Source: CAYWMY01 sp046352935 (lineage in GTDB: Bacteria; Pseudomonadota; Gammaproteobacteria; Steroidobacterales; Steroidobacteraceae). From it: DNA of 64,000 nt. The DNA lies in the NCBI GenBank assembly GCA_046352935.1, contig JAXMGR010000011.1, positions 69,589 to 133,588 of the forward strand. The letters run 5' to 3'. This document shows, piece after piece, positions 41,107-49,980 of this stretch; position 1 is the stretch's first letter; the number at the start of each line of letters is the position of its first letter. The notes under the pieces are model-generated. The model had not been told where the DNA came from, made no database searches, and saw only the letters and a list, made by a program, of their open reading frames with translations. The position numbers and the translations under genes are program-made.

Positions 41107-43347
41107 ATGAAGAGCGCCGCCTCCCGCGACCTGTTTTCGTACCGCCGCTACTGGGCACACGAGCTCGGTCCCGCGCCGTTCCTGCCCATGTCGAGAGCCG
41201 AGATGGATGCGCTCGGCTGGGATTGCTGCGACATCATCCTCGTCACGGGTGACGCCTATGTGGATCTCCCGAGCTTCGGCGTGGCGATCGTGGGTCGCGT
41301 TCTGGAGGCCCAGGGATTCCGTGTCGGCGTCATCGCGCAGCCTGCCTGGCGTGATACGAGCGCCTTCGTGGCGCTCGGCCGGCCGCGCCTCTTCTTCGGC
41401 GTCACCGCCGGCAACATGGATTCCATGGTCAACCGGTACACGGCGGACCGCCGGGTACGCAGCGACGACGCCTACACACCGGAAGGCGCGGCGGGACGGC
41501 GCCCGGACCGTGCGCTGATCGTCTATGCACAACGGGTGCGTGAGGCGTTTCCCGACGTGCCGCTCGTCGTCGGCGGCATCGAGGCTTCGCTGCGGCGTAT
41601 CGCGCACTTCGACTACTGGTCGGAGGAGGTGCGGCGCTCCGTGCTGATCGACACCGGTGCGGACATCCTCGTCTTCGGCAATGCCGAGAGGCAGGTCTGC
41701 GAGATCGCGCACCGCCTCGATGCCGGCGAGGCCGTTGATGCGATGACCGACATCCGCGGTACGGCGCTCATCCGGCGTGGACCGCGTGTGGACTGGATCG
41801 AGATCGATTCGACGCACCTGGACACGCCGGGTCCGGTGGCCGCGCAGATAGTTCCCTATGTCGCGGAGCCCGATTCCAGGCAGGGGGCGCAGCACGGCGA
41901 AGGTGCCCGGCCGACGGAGCAGCCGCTCCGGTTCGTGCGTCGCGTGTCGAATGTGGATCGCGCACGCAGCGTCGTGCGGCTGCCGTCCTTCGAAGCGGTC
42001 AGGGGCGATGCGGTGCTCTATGCGCACGCCTCGCGGATCCTGCACCTCGAGTCCAATCCGGGCAACGCGCGCGCGCTCGTGCAGCGCCACGGTGAGGACG
42101 ACGTATGGCTCAATCCGCCGCCGCTGCCGCTGTCGACCACGGAGATGGACCGCGTGTACGAACTGCCCTACCAGCGCGTTCCGCACCCGGCCTATGGCGG
42201 TGCGCACATTCCCGCGTACCACATGATCCGCTTCTCCATCGCGATCCAGCGCGGATGCTTCGGCGGCTGCACGTTCTGCTCGATCACGGAGCACGAGGGC
42301 CGCGTGATCCAGAGTCGCTCCGAGGAATCCGTGCTGCGCGAGGTCGAGGCGGTCCGCGATCGTGTGCCCGGCTTCACGGGCATCGTTTCCGACCTGGGCG
42401 GACCCACGGCCAACATGTACCGGCTCAATTGCCGTGATCCGGCCATCCAGTCCGTCTGCCGCAAGCCTTCCTGCGTGTATCCGGGCATCTGTTCCAATCT
42501 CGTCACGGACCATGCGCCCCTGATCGGGCTGTACAGACGGGCGCGGGCCCTGCCGGGGATCCGCAAGGTGCTGATCGCCTCGGGTGTCCGCTACGACCTG
42601 GCGGTGCAGTCACCCGAGTACGTCAGGGAACTCGCACAGCACCACGTGGGCGGGTATCTCAAGATCGCGCCCGAGGCCATTGCCGAGGGTCCGCTGTCGA
42701 AGATGATGAAGCCCGGCATCGGGACGTATCACCGCTTCAAGGAACTGTTCGACCGATTCTCGAAGGAGGCCGGCAAGGAGCAGTACCTGATTCCGTACTT
42801 CATCGCGGCGCATCCGGGCACGACGGACCAGGACATGCTCGAACTCGCGCTCTGGCTCAAGCAGAGCGGTTTCCGGGTGGATCAGGTACAGGCTTTCCTG
42901 CCCTCGCCCATGGCCACGGCCACGGCGATGTGGCACTCGCGCAGGAATCCCCTGCATCGTGTCACGCGCACGAGCGAGGTCGTCTACGTGCCGAAGACGG
43001 CCGCACAGCGACGCCTGCACAAGGCCTTCCTGCGTTACCACGACGCGGCCAACTGGCCGTTGCTGCGGGAGGCGCTGCGGCGCATGGGGAGAGCCGATCT
43101 GATCGGCAGCGGGCGCCATCACCTCGTGCCGGCGTGGCAGCCGGCAGGCAGGGGCTGCGGCAGGCCGGAATCCGGCCATCCGCGCTCCGGTCGTGCGTTG
43201 ACCCAGCACACGGGACTGCCGCCACAGGCAGGAGGTGCTGCGGCGAGGCGTGGCAGCGGCGGCCGCTCGCCGGGCGGGGCTTCGACGTCTTCGCCGGGCA
43301 GGACACCGCCCCGGCCCGGGCGCCGGCCCGGCGGGCCCGCGAAGTGA
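41107..43347 (+). CDS. ygiQ: YgiQ-family radical SAM protein
   Basis: A 746-residue radical SAM protein of the YgiQ family. The N-terminal part (LPMSRAEMDALGWDCCDIILVTGDAYVDLPSFG) is the family's cobalamin-binding-like leader. The iron-sulfur site is CFGGCTFC (C384, C388, C391), followed by SITEHEGRVIQSRS. VGGIEASLRRIAHFDYW and QAFLPSPMATATAMWH are family signatures. The last 80 residues are rich in Gly, Arg and Pro and look disordered. The function of YgiQ is not established. The TGA overlaps the GTG start of the LOG-family gene (GTGA), so the pair is translationally coupled. Confidence 0.92.
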   Translation: MKSAASRDLFSYRRYWAHELGPAPFLPMSRAEMDALGWDCCDIILVTGDAYVDLPSFGVAIVGRVLEAQGFRVGVIAQPAWRDTSAFVALGRPRLFFGVTAGNMDSMVNRYTADRRVRSDDAYTPEGAAGRRPDRALIVYAQRVREAFPDVPLVVGGIEASLRRIAHFDYWSEEVRRSVLIDTGADILVFGNAERQVCEIAHRLDAGEAVDAMTDIRGTALIRRGPRVDWIEIDSTHLDTPGPVAAQIVPYVAEPDSRQGAQHGEGARPTEQPLRFVRRVSNVDRARSVVRLPSFEAVRGDAVLYAHASRILHLESNPGNARALVQRHGEDDVWLNPPPLPLSTTEMDRVYELPYQRVPHPAYGGAHIPAYHMIRFSIAIQRGCFGGCTFCSITEHEGRVIQSRSEESVLREVEAVRDRVPGFTGIVSDLGGPTANMYRLNCRDPAIQSVCRKPSCVYPGICSNLVTDHAPLIGLYRRARALPGIRKVLIASGVRYDLAVQSPEYVRELAQHHVGGYLKIAPEAIAEGPLSKMMKPGIGTYHRFKELFDRFSKEAGKEQYLIPYFIAAHPGTTDQDMLELALWLKQSGFRVDQVQAFLPSPMATATAMWHSRRNPLHRVTRTSEVVYVPKTAAQRRLHKAFLRYHDAANWPLLREALRRMGRADLIGSGRHHLVPAWQPAGRGCGRPESGHPRSGRALTQHTGLPPQAGGAAARRGSGGRSPGGASTSSPGRTPPRPGRRPGGPAK

Positions 43348-43952
43348 GCGAAGACGGCGCAACGCTGGCGGCCGGTACCCGCGTCTGCGTGTACTGTGCA
43401 TCGAGCAAGACCTGTGCGGCGCATTTCCACGAGGCGGCGTACGAACTCGGCCGGGACCTGGCCGGTGCGGGTCATACGGTCGTCTACGGAGGCGGCCGGG
43501 TCGGATCCATGGGGGCCCTCGCGGCCGGGGTGCTGGACGCGGGCGGTCGCATCGTCGGCGTGATCCCGCGCTTCATGCAGGATCTGGAATGGGGTCATGG
43601 CGGCCTTTCGGAGCTGCACGTCGTCGAGGACATGCGCACCCGGAAACACCAGATGCTCGCGCGCAGCGGCGCCGTCGTGGCACTGCCCGGCGGCACGGGA
43701 ACGCTCGAGGAACTGCTCGAAGCGCTGACGCTCAAGAGGCTCGGCCTGTTCTCGGGACCGATCGTGCTGGTGAACACCGCGGGCTTCTATTCACACCTGG
43801 TCGCGCTGCTCGAGGCTGCGATCGAACAGCGCTTCATGGATCCGCGTCACCGCGCGATGTGGCAGATGGTGTCCGGGCCCGGTGAGGTCATCGACGCCCT
43901 CGCCGGTTCACCCGGATGGGGGCCGGAGGCCAGGGAGTTCGCGGCGCTGTGA
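43344..43952 (+). CDS. LOG-family nucleotide phosphoribohydrolase
   Basis: A 202-residue Rossmann-fold protein of the TIGR00730/LOG family (usual length 180-220). Signatures are RVCVYCASSKTCAAHFHEAAYELG, VVYGGGRVGSMGALA, GVIPRFM, MRTRKHQML and the catalytic PGGTGTLEELLEAL (from residue 115). LOG proteins release the free base from nucleoside monophosphates, such as AMP or cytokinin nucleotides. The start is GTG at 43344, overlapping the ygiQ stop by four bases. The part of the frame upstream lies in ygiQ and is not family-like. Its precise substrate is unknown. Confidence 0.9.
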   Translation: MSEDGATLAAGTRVCVYCASSKTCAAHFHEAAYELGRDLAGAGHTVVYGGGRVGSMGALAAGVLDAGGRIVGVIPRFMQDLEWGHGGLSELHVVEDMRTRKHQMLARSGAVVALPGGTGTLEELLEALTLKRLGLFSGPIVLVNTAGFYSHLVALLEAAIEQRFMDPRHRAMWQMVSGPGEVIDALAGSPGWGPEAREFAAL

Positions 43953-43982
43953 GCGTGACCCGGGCCGGACCAGGCTCAGGCC

Positions 43983-44032
43983 CGGGCCAGGCGTCCTGGA
44001 CGATCCTGTTTCAGGATGCAGTCCAGGGCCCG
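43983..44032 (+). terminator. Long interrupted hairpin after the LOG-family gene
   Basis: CCTGGAC-ATCCTG (43995-44008) pairs with CAGGAT-GTCCAGG (44012-44027) around TTT, with one unpaired G on one side and GCA on the other. CGGGCC (43983) and GGCCCG (44027) extend the structure. It sits 30 bases past the stop at 43952, so it is a likely terminator or processing site; a leader element for the next gene is possible. Confidence 0.45.
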
Positions 44033-44082
44033 AGGCGTTACAGTCTCGGCCTGCTTTCCGGCCACCGATGTCGAGGACAGTC

Positions 44083-44475
44083 ATGAGTTCTGCCCAGGAC
44101 CCGCGTATGGACGCCACTCAGCTCTACCGCGAGGAGCTGATCACGGACCGCAAGATCGGCGCGATCCGGGTGCTCGTTCCGGTCACGGTGGATGGAGCCG
44201 TCGACCCCGCGCGGGAACAGCTCTTCGTCGGACAGGCGCAGGTGATGACGCCGATGGGTGCACTGCCCATCAGTTTCGAGATCCAGGCCAGGTCTCTCGG
44301 TGAGGCCGTCGCGGCCTATCCCGACGGACTTCGCAAGGCGATCGCCGAGACGGAGCGCGAATTGCAGGAGATGCGTCGTCAGGCCGCTTCGTCGATCGTG
44401 ATCCCCGAGGGCGGCGCCGGTGCGCTGAAGGGCTTCGGCAGCAAGGGGCCGGGCGGCGGTCTGCAGATCCCGTAG
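44083..44475 (+). CDS. Small conserved-looking cytoplasmic protein of unknown function
   Basis: A 130-residue protein without signal peptide or membrane segment. The N-terminal part (ATQLYREELITDRKIGAIRVLVPV) and the beta-rich stretch (EQLFVGQAQVMTPMGALPISFEI) look well ordered. A helix (AIAETERELQEMRRQAASSI) and a Gly-rich tail (GSKGPGGGLQIP) follow. GAGGA precedes the ATG at 44083. I do not recognise the family, although the acidic/basic balance and order suggest a real small soluble protein. It stands alone, 130 bases after the LOG gene, and converges on cysNC. Confidence 0.7.
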   Translation: MSSAQDPRMDATQLYREELITDRKIGAIRVLVPVTVDGAVDPAREQLFVGQAQVMTPMGALPISFEIQARSLGEAVAAYPDGLRKAIAETERELQEMRRQAASSIVIPEGGAGALKGFGSKGPGGGLQIP

Positions 44476-44483
44476 TGCTGCCC

Positions 44484-44515
44484 GTTCGCGGCGCGCGCAT
44501 CGTCGCGCCGCGAAC
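44484..44515. terminator. Perfect 12-bp hairpin between convergent genes
   Basis: GTTCGCGGCGCG (44484-44495) and CGCGCCGCGAAC (44504-44515) are exact inverted repeats with an 8-base loop. They lie in the 61-base gap between the stop of the small unknown gene (44475) and that of cysNC (44537), so the hairpin can act for both strands. Confidence 0.6.
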
Positions 44516-44536
44516 AGTCCGGCATCCCCCGGGGCG

Positions 44537-46429
44537 CTACAGGACGCCGCGCTCCTCCAGCATGTGGATGACGCTGGCGGCCGCCTGGTCTGCGGTGATC
44601 TCGCCCGTGCGAATCGCGATTTCCGCGTGCTCCGGCGCTTCGTAGGGCGAGTCGATGCCCGTGAAGTTCTTGATCTGCCCCTTCACCGCACGCGCATACA
44701 GGCCCTTCGGGTCGCGTCGCACGCACTCCTCGATCGGTGTGTCGACGTAGACCTCGAGGAATTCGTTGTCGCCCACGAGTTCGCGCACCATGCGCCGCTC
44801 CGCACGGAACGGCGAAATGAACGAGCACAGCACGACCAGCCCGGCGTCGACGAAGAGCTTCGCGGCTTCGCCCACGCGTCGGATGTTCTCGACGCGGTCG
44901 GCATCCGTGAAACCGAGGTCCCGGTTGAGGCCGTGGCGGACGTTGTCGCCGTCCAGCATGTAGGTGTGCACGCCCCGCCGATGCAATGCCTGCTCGACGA
45001 GGTTCGCGATGGTCGACTTGCCGGAGCCCGACAGGCCGGTGAACCACAGGATCGCCGGGCGGTGTCCGTTCAGCCGCGCCCGCGCGGCCTTGTCGACGAG
45101 CAGGTCCTGGCGGTGGACATTGGTCGCCCGGCGCAGGCCGAACGAAACCATGCCGGCACCGGCCGTGGAGTTCGTGAAGCGGTCGATGACGATGAACGCG
45201 CCGGTCTCGCGGTTCTCCTCGTAGGGGTCGAAGGCCACCGGCAGCGATGTCGACACGTTGCAGAAGCCGATTTCGTTGAGCGCCAGCGTCCTTCCCGCCA
45301 GGTGTTCCAGCGTATTGACATCGACCTTGTGCTTGAGGGCCGTGATGCGCGCCGGCACGAATTTCGTGCCGATCCGGATCAGGTAGGAGCGGCCCGGCAG
45401 CATCGGCTCGTCGGACATCCACAGGATGTGGGCGGCGAACTGGTCCGTGACCTCGGGACGCTCCGTGTTGCGGCTCAGGACGTCGCCACGCGCCACGTCG
45501 ATTTCGTCGGTGAGCGTGATCGTGACGGGGTCGCCGGGCCGGGCCTCCTGGAGGTCGCCGTCGTACGTCACGAGGCGCGCGACGGTGCTTTCCTTCCCGG
45601 ACGCCGCGACCGTCACCCGGTCTCCGGGGCGGATCGTTCCCGACGCCACGGTGCCCGAGAAGCCGCGGAAGTCCAGATTCGGGCGGTTGACCCACTGCAC
45701 CGGGAGGCGGAACGGCTTTGCGACGACGTCCCGGTCGATGTCGATCCCCTCGAGGTGCTCGAGCAGGGTCGGGCCCTCGTACCAGGGCATCTTCGTCGAG
45801 TGGCTCGTGACGTTGTCGCCGAAGCGCGCCGACATCGGTATCGCGGCGATCGACTGGAAGTTCAGGCCGCGCGCGAACTCGAGGTAATCCGCCAGGATGC
45901 GGTGGAACGTGGCGCCCGAATGATCGACGAGGTCGATCTTGTTGACAGCGACGACGACGTGCCGGATGCCGAGCAGCGAGCAGATGTAGCTGTGGCGCTT
46001 CGTCTGCGTCAGCACACCCTTGCGTGCGTCGATGAGGATGACGGCGAGATCCGAGTTGGAGGCGCCGGTCGCCATGTTGCGCGTGTACTGCTCGTGGCCG
46101 GGGGTGTCGGCGACGATGAACGAGCGCTTGTCCGTCGTGAAGAAGCGGTAGGCGACGTCGATGGTGATGCCCTGCTCGCGCTCCGCCTCGAGGCCGTCGA
46201 CCAGCAGCGCGAAGTCGAAGTCGTCGCCGGTCGTGCCGTGCTTGCGGCTGTCCTTCTCGAGGGTGACGAGCTGGTCCTCGAAGATCAGCTTCGTGTCGTA
46301 GAGCAGGCGCCCGATCAGCGTCGACTTGCCGTCGTCGACGGAACCGCAGGTGAGGAATCGCAGGAGACCCTTGTCGTGGGCGACCGCCTGTTCGACGAGG
46401 GCGGTGGCATCGGGGTGATCGTGGGACAT
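44537..46429 (-). CDS. cysNC: Sulfate adenylyltransferase large subunit fused to APS kinase
   Basis: A 630-residue CysN-CysC fusion. Residues 1 to about 440 form the GTPase subunit of ATP sulfurylase, with GSVDDGKSTLIGRLLYD (P-loop), DTPGHEQYTRNMATGASN (G3 region) and VNKIDLVD (G4). From about 455 comes the APS kinase with its own P-loop GLSGSGKST (about 465-473), LDGDNVRHGLN and FISPFRAER. With CysD it activates sulfate to APS and then phosphorylates it to PAPS, the substrate of the CysH encoded at 8365-9087. Its ATG shares one base with the cysD stop (TGATG on the minus strand), coupling the two genes. Confidence 0.96.
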   Translation of the reverse strand: MSHDHPDATALVEQAVAHDKGLLRFLTCGSVDDGKSTLIGRLLYDTKLIFEDQLVTLEKDSRKHGTTGDDFDFALLVDGLEAEREQGITIDVAYRFFTTDKRSFIVADTPGHEQYTRNMATGASNSDLAVILIDARKGVLTQTKRHSYICSLLGIRHVVVAVNKIDLVDHSGATFHRILADYLEFARGLNFQSIAAIPMSARFGDNVTSHSTKMPWYEGPTLLEHLEGIDIDRDVVAKPFRLPVQWVNRPNLDFRGFSGTVASGTIRPGDRVTVAASGKESTVARLVTYDGDLQEARPGDPVTITLTDEIDVARGDVLSRNTERPEVTDQFAAHILWMSDEPMLPGRSYLIRIGTKFVPARITALKHKVDVNTLEHLAGRTLALNEIGFCNVSTSLPVAFDPYEENRETGAFIVIDRFTNSTAGAGMVSFGLRRATNVHRQDLLVDKAARARLNGHRPAILWFTGLSGSGKSTIANLVEQALHRRGVHTYMLDGDNVRHGLNRDLGFTDADRVENIRRVGEAAKLFVDAGLVVLCSFISPFRAERRMVRELVGDNEFLEVYVDTPIEECVRRDPKGLYARAVKGQIKNFTGIDSPYEAPEHAEIAIRTGEITADQAAASVIHMLEERGVL

Positions 46430-47376
46430 CAGAAGTACCCCTCGCGCTTCTTCTTTTCCATGGATGCCGCCTCGTCGGTGTCGATGAGTCGGCCCGACCG
46501 CTCCGATGTCCGGGTCACGAGCATCTCGGCGATGATGTCATCGAGCGAGGCCGCGTCGGATTCGATCGCCGCGGAGAGGGGGTAGCAGCCCAGGGAACGG
46601 AAGCGCACGACGCGGATCTCCTCCTTTTCGCCGGGCAGCAGCGGCATGCGGTCGTCGTCGCGCATGATCCACTGACCGCCGCGCTGGACGACCGGCCGGG
46701 GTGCGGCGAGGTACAACGGAACGATCGGGATTCCCTCGAAACGCGTGTACTCCCAGATGTCGAGTTCGGTCCAGTTCGAGAGCGGAAAGACCCGGATGGT
46801 CTCGCCCTTGTTGATGCGGGTGTTGTAGAGCGTCCAGAGCTCGGGCCGCTGGTTGCGCGGATCCCAGACGTGACCGGCCGAGCGGAACGAGAAGATGCGC
46901 TCCTTCGCGCGGCTCTTCTCCTCGTCGCGACGTGCGCCGCCGAACGCGGCATCGAAACCGTACTTGTCCAGTGCCTGCTTGAGCCCCTCGGTCTTCATGA
47001 CCTGCGTGTGCAGCGACGATCCGGAGTCGATCGGGTTGACGCCGCGGCGGATACCGTCCTCGTTGACATAGACGATGAGCTTCACGCCATAGCGCTCCGC
47101 GATCGAATCGCGGTGCCGGATCATGTCGCGGAACTTCCACGTCGTATCGACGTGCAGCAGCGGGAAAGGAGGCTTCGACGGGAAGAACGCCTTCACGGCG
47201 AGGTGCAGCATCACGCCCGAGTCCTTGCCGATCGAATACAGCATGACCGGGTTCTCGAACTCGGCGGCGACTTCGCGGATGATGGCGATCGACTCCGCTT
47301 CCAGTCGCTTCAGGTGGGCCGGCAGAGGGCGGTGGGTGCCTGCAGGCCGGGTTTCTGTGGGGGTGGCTACCGACAT
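46429..47376 (-). CDS. cysD: Sulfate adenylyltransferase small subunit
   Basis: A 315-residue CysD (302 in E. coli). The PP-loop ATP site is YSIGKDSGVM (47-56). Other signatures are LHVDTTWKFRDMI, GGARRDEEKSRAKERIFSFR, QRPELWTLYN, VFPLSNWTELDIWEYT and the C-terminal KKKREGYF. It catalyses adenylation of sulfate to APS in complex with CysN. The start at 47376 is chosen because the family-like protein begins there (MSVATPTETRPAG); an upstream in-frame extension is not similar. The ribosome-binding site is weak (GAGAGA). A strong hairpin lies in its leader at 47424-47455. Confidence 0.95.
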   Translation of the reverse strand: MSVATPTETRPAGTHRPLPAHLKRLEAESIAIIREVAAEFENPVMLYSIGKDSGVMLHLAVKAFFPSKPPFPLLHVDTTWKFRDMIRHRDSIAERYGVKLIVYVNEDGIRRGVNPIDSGSSLHTQVMKTEGLKQALDKYGFDAAFGGARRDEEKSRAKERIFSFRSAGHVWDPRNQRPELWTLYNTRINKGETIRVFPLSNWTELDIWEYTRFEGIPIVPLYLAAPRPVVQRGGQWIMRDDDRMPLLPGEKEEIRVVRFRSLGCYPLSAAIESDAASLDDIIAEMLVTRTSERSGRLIDTDEAASMEKKKREGYF

Positions 47377-47423
47377 CTGGTCTCTCTCGATGCTCGTCCT
47401 GAACCGGGGCCGAAAGGCCGACG

Positions 47424-47455
47424 CCGGGACTGTCCTGCAGGCAGGACGGTCCCGG
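47424..47455 (-). promoter_or_regulatory. Strong hairpin in the cysD leader
   Basis: On the plus strand CCGGGACTGTCCTGC (47424-47438) and GCAGGACGGTCCCGG (47441-47455) match as an inverted repeat at 14 of 15 positions with only AG between them. It lies 48 bases before the cysD start on the transcribed side. It could be an attenuator, a processing or protein-binding site in the leader, or a dyad operator. No T-tract is seen. An AT-rich TATAAA (minus strand, 47513-47508) upstream is a possible but unsupported -10. Confidence 0.4.
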
Positions 47456-47517
47456 GGAGGCGGCATATTGCCCGGCTCCGGCGCGGAACGGTAATCGTCG
47501 ATCGCTCTTTATACATA

Positions 47518-47544
47518 GTCACGGCGTCGCAGAATGGCCGTGAC
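47518..47544 (-). terminator. Hairpin after the TonB-dependent receptor gene
   Basis: GTCACGGC (47518-47525) and GCCGTGAC (47537-47544) are exact inverted repeats, 12 bases past the receptor stop at 47557 on the minus strand. The following minus-strand bases are AT-rich (TATGTATAAAG) though not a T-run. Confidence 0.45.
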
Positions 47545-47556
47545 GCCCGGAGCGGT

Positions 47557-49980
47557 CTAGAAACGCATGGTTCCCTGGATGGCGACGGTGCGCCCGGGCT
47601 CGACGTACCGCCAGGCGCTGAACGCACCGAAGGTCGAGCCGGCCAGCGGGGTGTCGTTCCCGTACGGCATGATGCGCTTGTCGGTCAGGTTCTTGCCCAC
47701 GAGGGCCAGTTCCCAGCGTCCGTCGTCCCGGCCGAACGCCACCCGTCCGTTGACCTTGGCGTAGGCGCCCTGGACCTGCCGCGGGTCCAGCGTCGGGGCG
47801 ACGTAGTACTTCGTCGTGTAATAGAGATCGAAAGCCGCACGGATCAGGTGGCCGGCGCCAACCGGCTGCGAATAGTCCGCCCCGAGGGTGGCTACCCAGT
47901 CTGCGACGAACTCGTTGGTCCGGCCGTCGTAGCTGCAGTTGATCCCGTCGGGTGCATCGGCGGGCTGTCCGAACGCGCACTGGCCGAAGTAGTCGCGGAA
48001 CTCGAAATCCGTGAACGCCATGCTGCCCGTGAACAGCAGGTTGCGGGTCGCACGCCAGCGGGCGTCGATCTCGAGGCCCTTGATCTTCGCCTTGCCGGCG
48101 TTCTTGACGTTGAATCCGAGAGTACCGTCGTAGGTGCTCACCTGCAGGTCCTTGAAGTCCGTGTAGTAGGCGGCTGCGTTGACTTCGATGCTGCCGCCGA
48201 AAGTCGCCTTCACGCCGAGTTCGATGCTGGTCGCGCGCTCGTCCTGGAACTCGAAGCTGCCGACGCCGGCCGGCGGCAGGCAGCCGGCCGGTGTCCCGGG
48301 CGCCGTGCAGACCGCAGCCGGCGGTACGGTGGGGTTGTTCGACCGTGCATCGAAGCCGCCGGACTTGGCGCCCTTGCGGAAGCTCAGGTAGGCAAGGGCG
48401 TCGGCACCCACGTCGTATGCGAGGATCAGGGATGGCAGCAGCTTGCTTTCGCTGCGCTTGCCCGAGAGGCTGTGGCCGCGGGCATTGAAGACCGCGGCAT
48501 ACACGAGCGGCGCGATGGGTGCCTGTGCGGCGGGCAGGGGGTTGCCGTTGAAGTCGCGGATGGCGAACACGCGCGACGCATCCTTCTTCTCGTGCGTGTA
48601 GCGCAGGCCGCCGGTCAGGCGCAGCGCATCGGCGATCTTCCAGGTGGCCTGGGTGAAGGCGGCCCAGGTCTCGCTGTCCTGTTCGAACACACGCGGCGCC
48701 GAGGTGTTCGCTACCGCGTTGCCGAGCACGCCCGCGGGGATCAGCGGCGGGATCGAACGCGCGTTCAGCAGCGGGACCAGCACGGAGCCCGACGCGATCC
48801 GGATACTGTCGCGGTACTCGAGGTCGGCTGTCTCGAAGTAGCCGCCGACGAGGAACTCGATCGTTCCGCCGATGGGAGACGCGAGCCGGATCTCCTGGCT
48901 GGTCTGGTCGTACTTCTCCGCCAGCGGGCCGGTGAAGACGTTCCCGCCCGTGAAGTCGCAGTCGCAGACCTCGTCGAAGTCGTAGCGCGAATGGCCCGTG
49001 ATCGCAGTCAGCGTGTAGTCGCCGAGCTGCCAGTCGATGTTCAGCAGGAACTCCTTAGAGTCATTGTTGCTCGAATCGCCATTCGCCGACCTGCGCGAGT
49101 CGGCAGTCGTGTTCAGGACGCTGGCGTCCTGCCCGAGCGCCCGCAGCACCTGCGAGTAGGTCAGTCCTGCGAACGGCCGGCCTGCCGGGATGGGGCGCTC
49201 GTCGATGATCTCGAGCTGCCTGCCGACACTGTCGAACTCGGCAATCTCCGCCTTGAGCGCGATCTTGAGGGATTCAGTGGCGTTCCACTCCAGCCACAGT
49301 CGCGCCATCTTGTCCTCGCGCGAGGGTTCCGAGCGCCCCCCGAGGGTCAGATTCTTCAGGTGACCGTCGGTGTCGTGGTAACGCGTGGCGAGGCGGGCGC
49401 GCAGCGTGTCGCTCAGCGGTCCGGACAGCGTGGCAGAGAGCTCGCGTTCGTCGTACTCCGGTTCGTAGAGCGCCGAGACGGTGGCTTCGAAGGCGGCCGT
49501 CGGGCGCGCGGTGGTCACGTTGAGTGCACCGCCCACGCTGTTCTTGCCGAACAGGATGCTCTGCGGGCCACGCAGCACCTCGACCCGCGCCAGATCGAGG
49601 AATGGTGCCCGGGTCTGCTGGGGGCGGCCGCGGTAGATGCCGTCGACGTAGGTGCCGACGGATTGCTCGAAGCCGGGATTGACCCCCGAGAAGATGCCAC
49701 GCACCGAGATGTTGTTGCCGATGGCCGTCTCGGTCATGAACAGGCTGGGCACGTAGTTCTTCAGGTCCTCGATGCGACCGAGACCCGCCTCACCGAGCTT
49801 CTCACCGGAGAGTGCGCTGACCGCGACCGGAACGTCCTGAAGCGACTCCGTCCGCTTCTGCGCGGTAACGACGATCTCCTCGAGCGCCGCGACCTCGCTT
49901 TCCTGGGCCGCCACGGCCGTCGCGAGGGTCGCGCATACGGCACCGACGAGAAAACGATATCGCGATTGCATGACGAACAT
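47557..49980 (-). CDS. TonB-dependent outer-membrane receptor
   Basis: An 807-residue receptor. A signal peptide (RFLVGAVCATLATAVAA) is followed by the TonB box and plug start EEIVVTAQKRTESLQDVPVAV. The plug continues with NNISVRGIFSG, VGTYVDGIYRGRPQ and VEVLRGPQSILFGKNSVGGALNVTT. The remaining 600 residues are the 22-strand barrel (LRYTHEKKDAS, LAYLSFRKGAKSGGFD, NLTDKRIM) ending GRTVAIQGTMRF with the terminal phenylalanine. It imports a substrate across the outer membrane using TonB-ExbBD energy. The ATG at 49980 has GGGAGGG four bases upstream. This plug type is common among receptors in strains degrading sugars, terpenes and steroids. Substrate cannot be assigned. Confidence 0.92.
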   Translation of the reverse strand: MFVMQSRYRFLVGAVCATLATAVAAQESEVAALEEIVVTAQKRTESLQDVPVAVSALSGEKLGEAGLGRIEDLKNYVPSLFMTETAIGNNISVRGIFSGVNPGFEQSVGTYVDGIYRGRPQQTRAPFLDLARVEVLRGPQSILFGKNSVGGALNVTTARPTAAFEATVSALYEPEYDERELSATLSGPLSDTLRARLATRYHDTDGHLKNLTLGGRSEPSREDKMARLWLEWNATESLKIALKAEIAEFDSVGRQLEIIDERPIPAGRPFAGLTYSQVLRALGQDASVLNTTADSRRSANGDSSNNDSKEFLLNIDWQLGDYTLTAITGHSRYDFDEVCDCDFTGGNVFTGPLAEKYDQTSQEIRLASPIGGTIEFLVGGYFETADLEYRDSIRIASGSVLVPLLNARSIPPLIPAGVLGNAVANTSAPRVFEQDSETWAAFTQATWKIADALRLTGGLRYTHEKKDASRVFAIRDFNGNPLPAAQAPIAPLVYAAVFNARGHSLSGKRSESKLLPSLILAYDVGADALAYLSFRKGAKSGGFDARSNNPTVPPAAVCTAPGTPAGCLPPAGVGSFEFQDERATSIELGVKATFGGSIEVNAAAYYTDFKDLQVSTYDGTLGFNVKNAGKAKIKGLEIDARWRATRNLLFTGSMAFTDFEFRDYFGQCAFGQPADAPDGINCSYDGRTNEFVADWVATLGADYSQPVGAGHLIRAAFDLYYTTKYYVAPTLDPRQVQGAYAKVNGRVAFGRDDGRWELALVGKNLTDKRIMPYGNDTPLAGSTFGAFSAWRYVEPGRTVAIQGTMRF

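Noticed and set aside
44564..46585. Plus-strand open frame (673 codons) opposite cysNC
   Set aside because: Antisense shadow of a clear CysN-CysC gene; no ribosome-binding site or motif.
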